Source: an uncultured Lachnospiraceae bacterium
Lineage (GTDB): Bacteria > Bacillota > Clostridia > Lachnospirales > Lachnospiraceae
Length of the DNA: 64,000 nucleotides
NCBI GenBank assembly: GCA_900553355.1
Contig: USDK01000004.1
Location: 11,062 to 75,061, forward strand
Direction: 5' to 3'
Shown here: in pieces, positions 62,955 to 64,000 of the stretch
Layout: each line of letters opens with the position of its first letter
How positions within the stretch are numbered: position 1 is the first letter of the stretch
Program-made: the position numbers and the translations under genes
Notes under the pieces: generated by a model
The model's input: only the letters and a program-made list of their open reading frames with translations
Databases searched by the model: none
Told to the model about the DNA's origin: nothing

Positions 62955-64000
62955 ATGAAAAAGCGTGTGGCTGTGTGTTTGATGATATGTTTTTTAATAC
63001 TTTCTAGTCAAACAATATTCGCTGCTGAATTGCAGGAAATTACAGAAGAGGCTGAAAATCTACAAGAGACAGATAATCAAGAGATAGATAATCAAGAGAT
63101 AGATAATCAAGAGACAGATAATAATGAGTCATCAGAGGGAAAACATCCTCAAGAGGTAGATGAAATTCCGACAGATAATGAAGAAAAAACAGGTACAATC
63201 TCAACTACTAGTGAAGATGTTGATTCTTCTTATGTTATACAAGGATTTGGAGAAGGAATCACACCAAATGCTGAAATAAGTCAGAAGGATGAGTTTTCCG
63301 AATTGGTATCGGATTTTGTGTGCGATGATATTAGTGCAGAGCAAAAAAAATTGATTATAAATTATTATGAGAACAATGGTGGGGAAAGTGTTTTTGGATC
63401 ACCTTTAAATAATGGATATAGTTTAGATAATGGAACAGGGTATATTGATTATGAATATGCCTCTATTTTTAGTTCGAAGTACGGTGTGTTTGCGGTTAAG
63501 ACATGGTTGTTAAATGTATATATATCCAGTGGAGGGGTCAATACGATTGGAGTCCCTGTTGGGGAAGAATATGTAGAAGGTGGTTTTTTATGGCAGGAAT
63601 TTGAAAAAGGGACGCTGTCTTATGAACAGGAAGAAGTGAATGATACACTGTGCGTGCGCCGTGGGAACACCTATTATTTTAAATGTGGGATTGACGGAGG
63701 GGAGGCTGATTATATTGTAGTCTATGGGAAATCGTCTGATATTGCCCTCGTAGGGGATTGGGATGGAGACGGAGTAGATACGTTGTGCGTGCGCCGTGGG
63801 AATCTATATTATTTTCAGAATGATTTCAGAGGAGGAGAAGCTGATTATACAGTTGTGTATGGAAAAGCAGATGATAGTACATATGTAGGGGATTGGGATG
63901 GAGACGGAGTAGATACGTTGTGTGTGCGCCGTGGGAATCTATATTATTTTCAGAATGATTTCAGAGGAGGAGAAGCTGATTATACAGTTGTGTATGGAAA
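62955..64000 (+). CDS. Secreted LGFP-like / DGD-repeat surface protein, partial
   Basis: The right window edge cuts this gene after 348 codons. It has a signal peptide (MKKRVAVCLMICFLILSS, about 1-24) and an acidic stalk containing four QE(T/I)DN repeats. An LGFP-like region follows (about 125-225: GGESVFGSPLNNGY, FSSKYGVFAVKTWL, IGVPVGEEYVEGGFLWQEFEKG). Then come 45-residue repeats with LCVRRGN.YYF and VGDWDGDGVDT, similar to FG-GAP/VCBS-like DGD repeats with probable calcium binding. No catalytic domain is seen in the available part. It could be an autolysin or an adhesin depending on the missing C-terminus. Confidence 0.85.
   Translation, partial: MKKRVAVCLMICFLILSSQTIFAAELQEITEEAENLQETDNQEIDNQEIDNQETDNNESSEGKHPQEVDEIPTDNEEKTGTISTTSEDVDSSYVIQGFGEGITPNAEISQKDEFSELVSDFVCDDISAEQKKLIINYYENNGGESVFGSPLNNGYSLDNGTGYIDYEYASIFSSKYGVFAVKTWLLNVYISSGGVNTIGVPVGEEYVEGGFLWQEFEKGTLSYEQEEVNDTLCVRRGNTYYFKCGIDGGEADYIVVYGKSSDIALVGDWDGDGVDTLCVRRGNLYYFQNDFRGGEADYTVVYGKADDSTYVGDWDGDGVDTLCVRRGNLYYFQNDFRGGEADYTVVYG
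63063..63122 (+). repeat. Four 15-base in-frame repeats in the stalk region
   Basis: CAAGAGAYAGATAAT-type units, four in a row, coding QETDN or QEIDN. Being multiples of three, changes in copy number would alter stalk length without frameshift. Confidence 0.85.
63642..64000 (+). repeat. 135-base tandem repeats, cut by the edge
   Basis: Units begin at 63642, 63777 and 63912, each 135 bases (45 codons). The second and third are nearly identical in DNA; the first is more diverged. At least 2.6 copies are present and the array continues beyond the window. Confidence 0.92.

Noticed and set aside
1..64000. tRNA or rRNA genes
   Set aside because: I looked for TPsiC-arm-like GGTTCRANNC with paired stems and CCA ends in the intergenic regions and saw none, including near the island boundaries.

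Overview
The window looks like a chromosomal segment of a gut-type Clostridia, most likely Lachnospiraceae. The evidence is the gene order tig-clpP-clpX-lon-engB, a class III fructose-bisphosphatase, a hom / PGM-like kinase / lysC cluster, cdaA-cdaR, a fungal-type HisA, and Gram-positive wall proteins including a sortase substrate. The genus cannot be fixed from sequence reading alone. Almost all genes lie on the + strand. The exceptions are typA (cut by the left edge) and an XRE regulator with a CYTH protein at 14.0-14.9 kb. I saw no rRNA, tRNA or CRISPR array.

0-25 kb is housekeeping. It holds typA; an OB-fold SSB-like protein; dapA-dapB-fbp; a small lipoprotein; the stand-alone HisA; secA and prfB (with its programmed +1 frameshift); the threonine/aspartate genes hom, putative thrB2 and lysC; a DJ-1/PfpI protein; the protein-quality-control run tig, clpP, clpX, lon, engB; an AI-2E-type permease; and cstA.

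25-31.2 kb is an accessory, defence-like segment. It starts with a 1136-residue protein that joins an Mrr-like nuclease domain to a STAND NTPase, resembling antiviral STAND proteins. Next comes the native uvrB promoter followed by a broken, diverged copy of the uvrB 5' end. An AT-rich insert then carries two PD-(D/E)XK-type proteins, one of them DUF1016/YhcG, bounded by att-like direct repeats. Intact uvrB follows with a new upstream region. No integrase is present.

31.2-44 kb returns to core genes: uvrB-uvrA, mreB, recD2, comF, two membrane proteins, diadenylate cyclase cdaA with its partner cdaR, and an HPr-like protein.

44-64 kb is a cell-envelope region. It encodes a GH25 lipoprotein, a sortase-anchored glucosaminidase, a tandem pair of membrane-anchored InlB/LRR-like proteins, an LTA-synthase-like enzyme with a C-terminal Bsp-like domain, and a GT2 glycosyltransferase. 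Four large secreted proteins follow, built from ChW repeats (Clostridial hydrophobic-W) and carrying four different wall-acting domains: a serine beta-lactamase-like hydrolase, NlpC/P60, GH25 lysozyme and L,D-transpeptidase. Their repeats always fall into A-B-C triads (9, 6, 9 and 9 repeats). The first of the four is frameshifted at a run of ten C just after its signal peptide; nine C would restore one 868-codon frame, so it looks like a contingency (phase-variable) locus. The last gene, cut by the right edge, carries LGFP-like and 45-residue DGD-type repeats.
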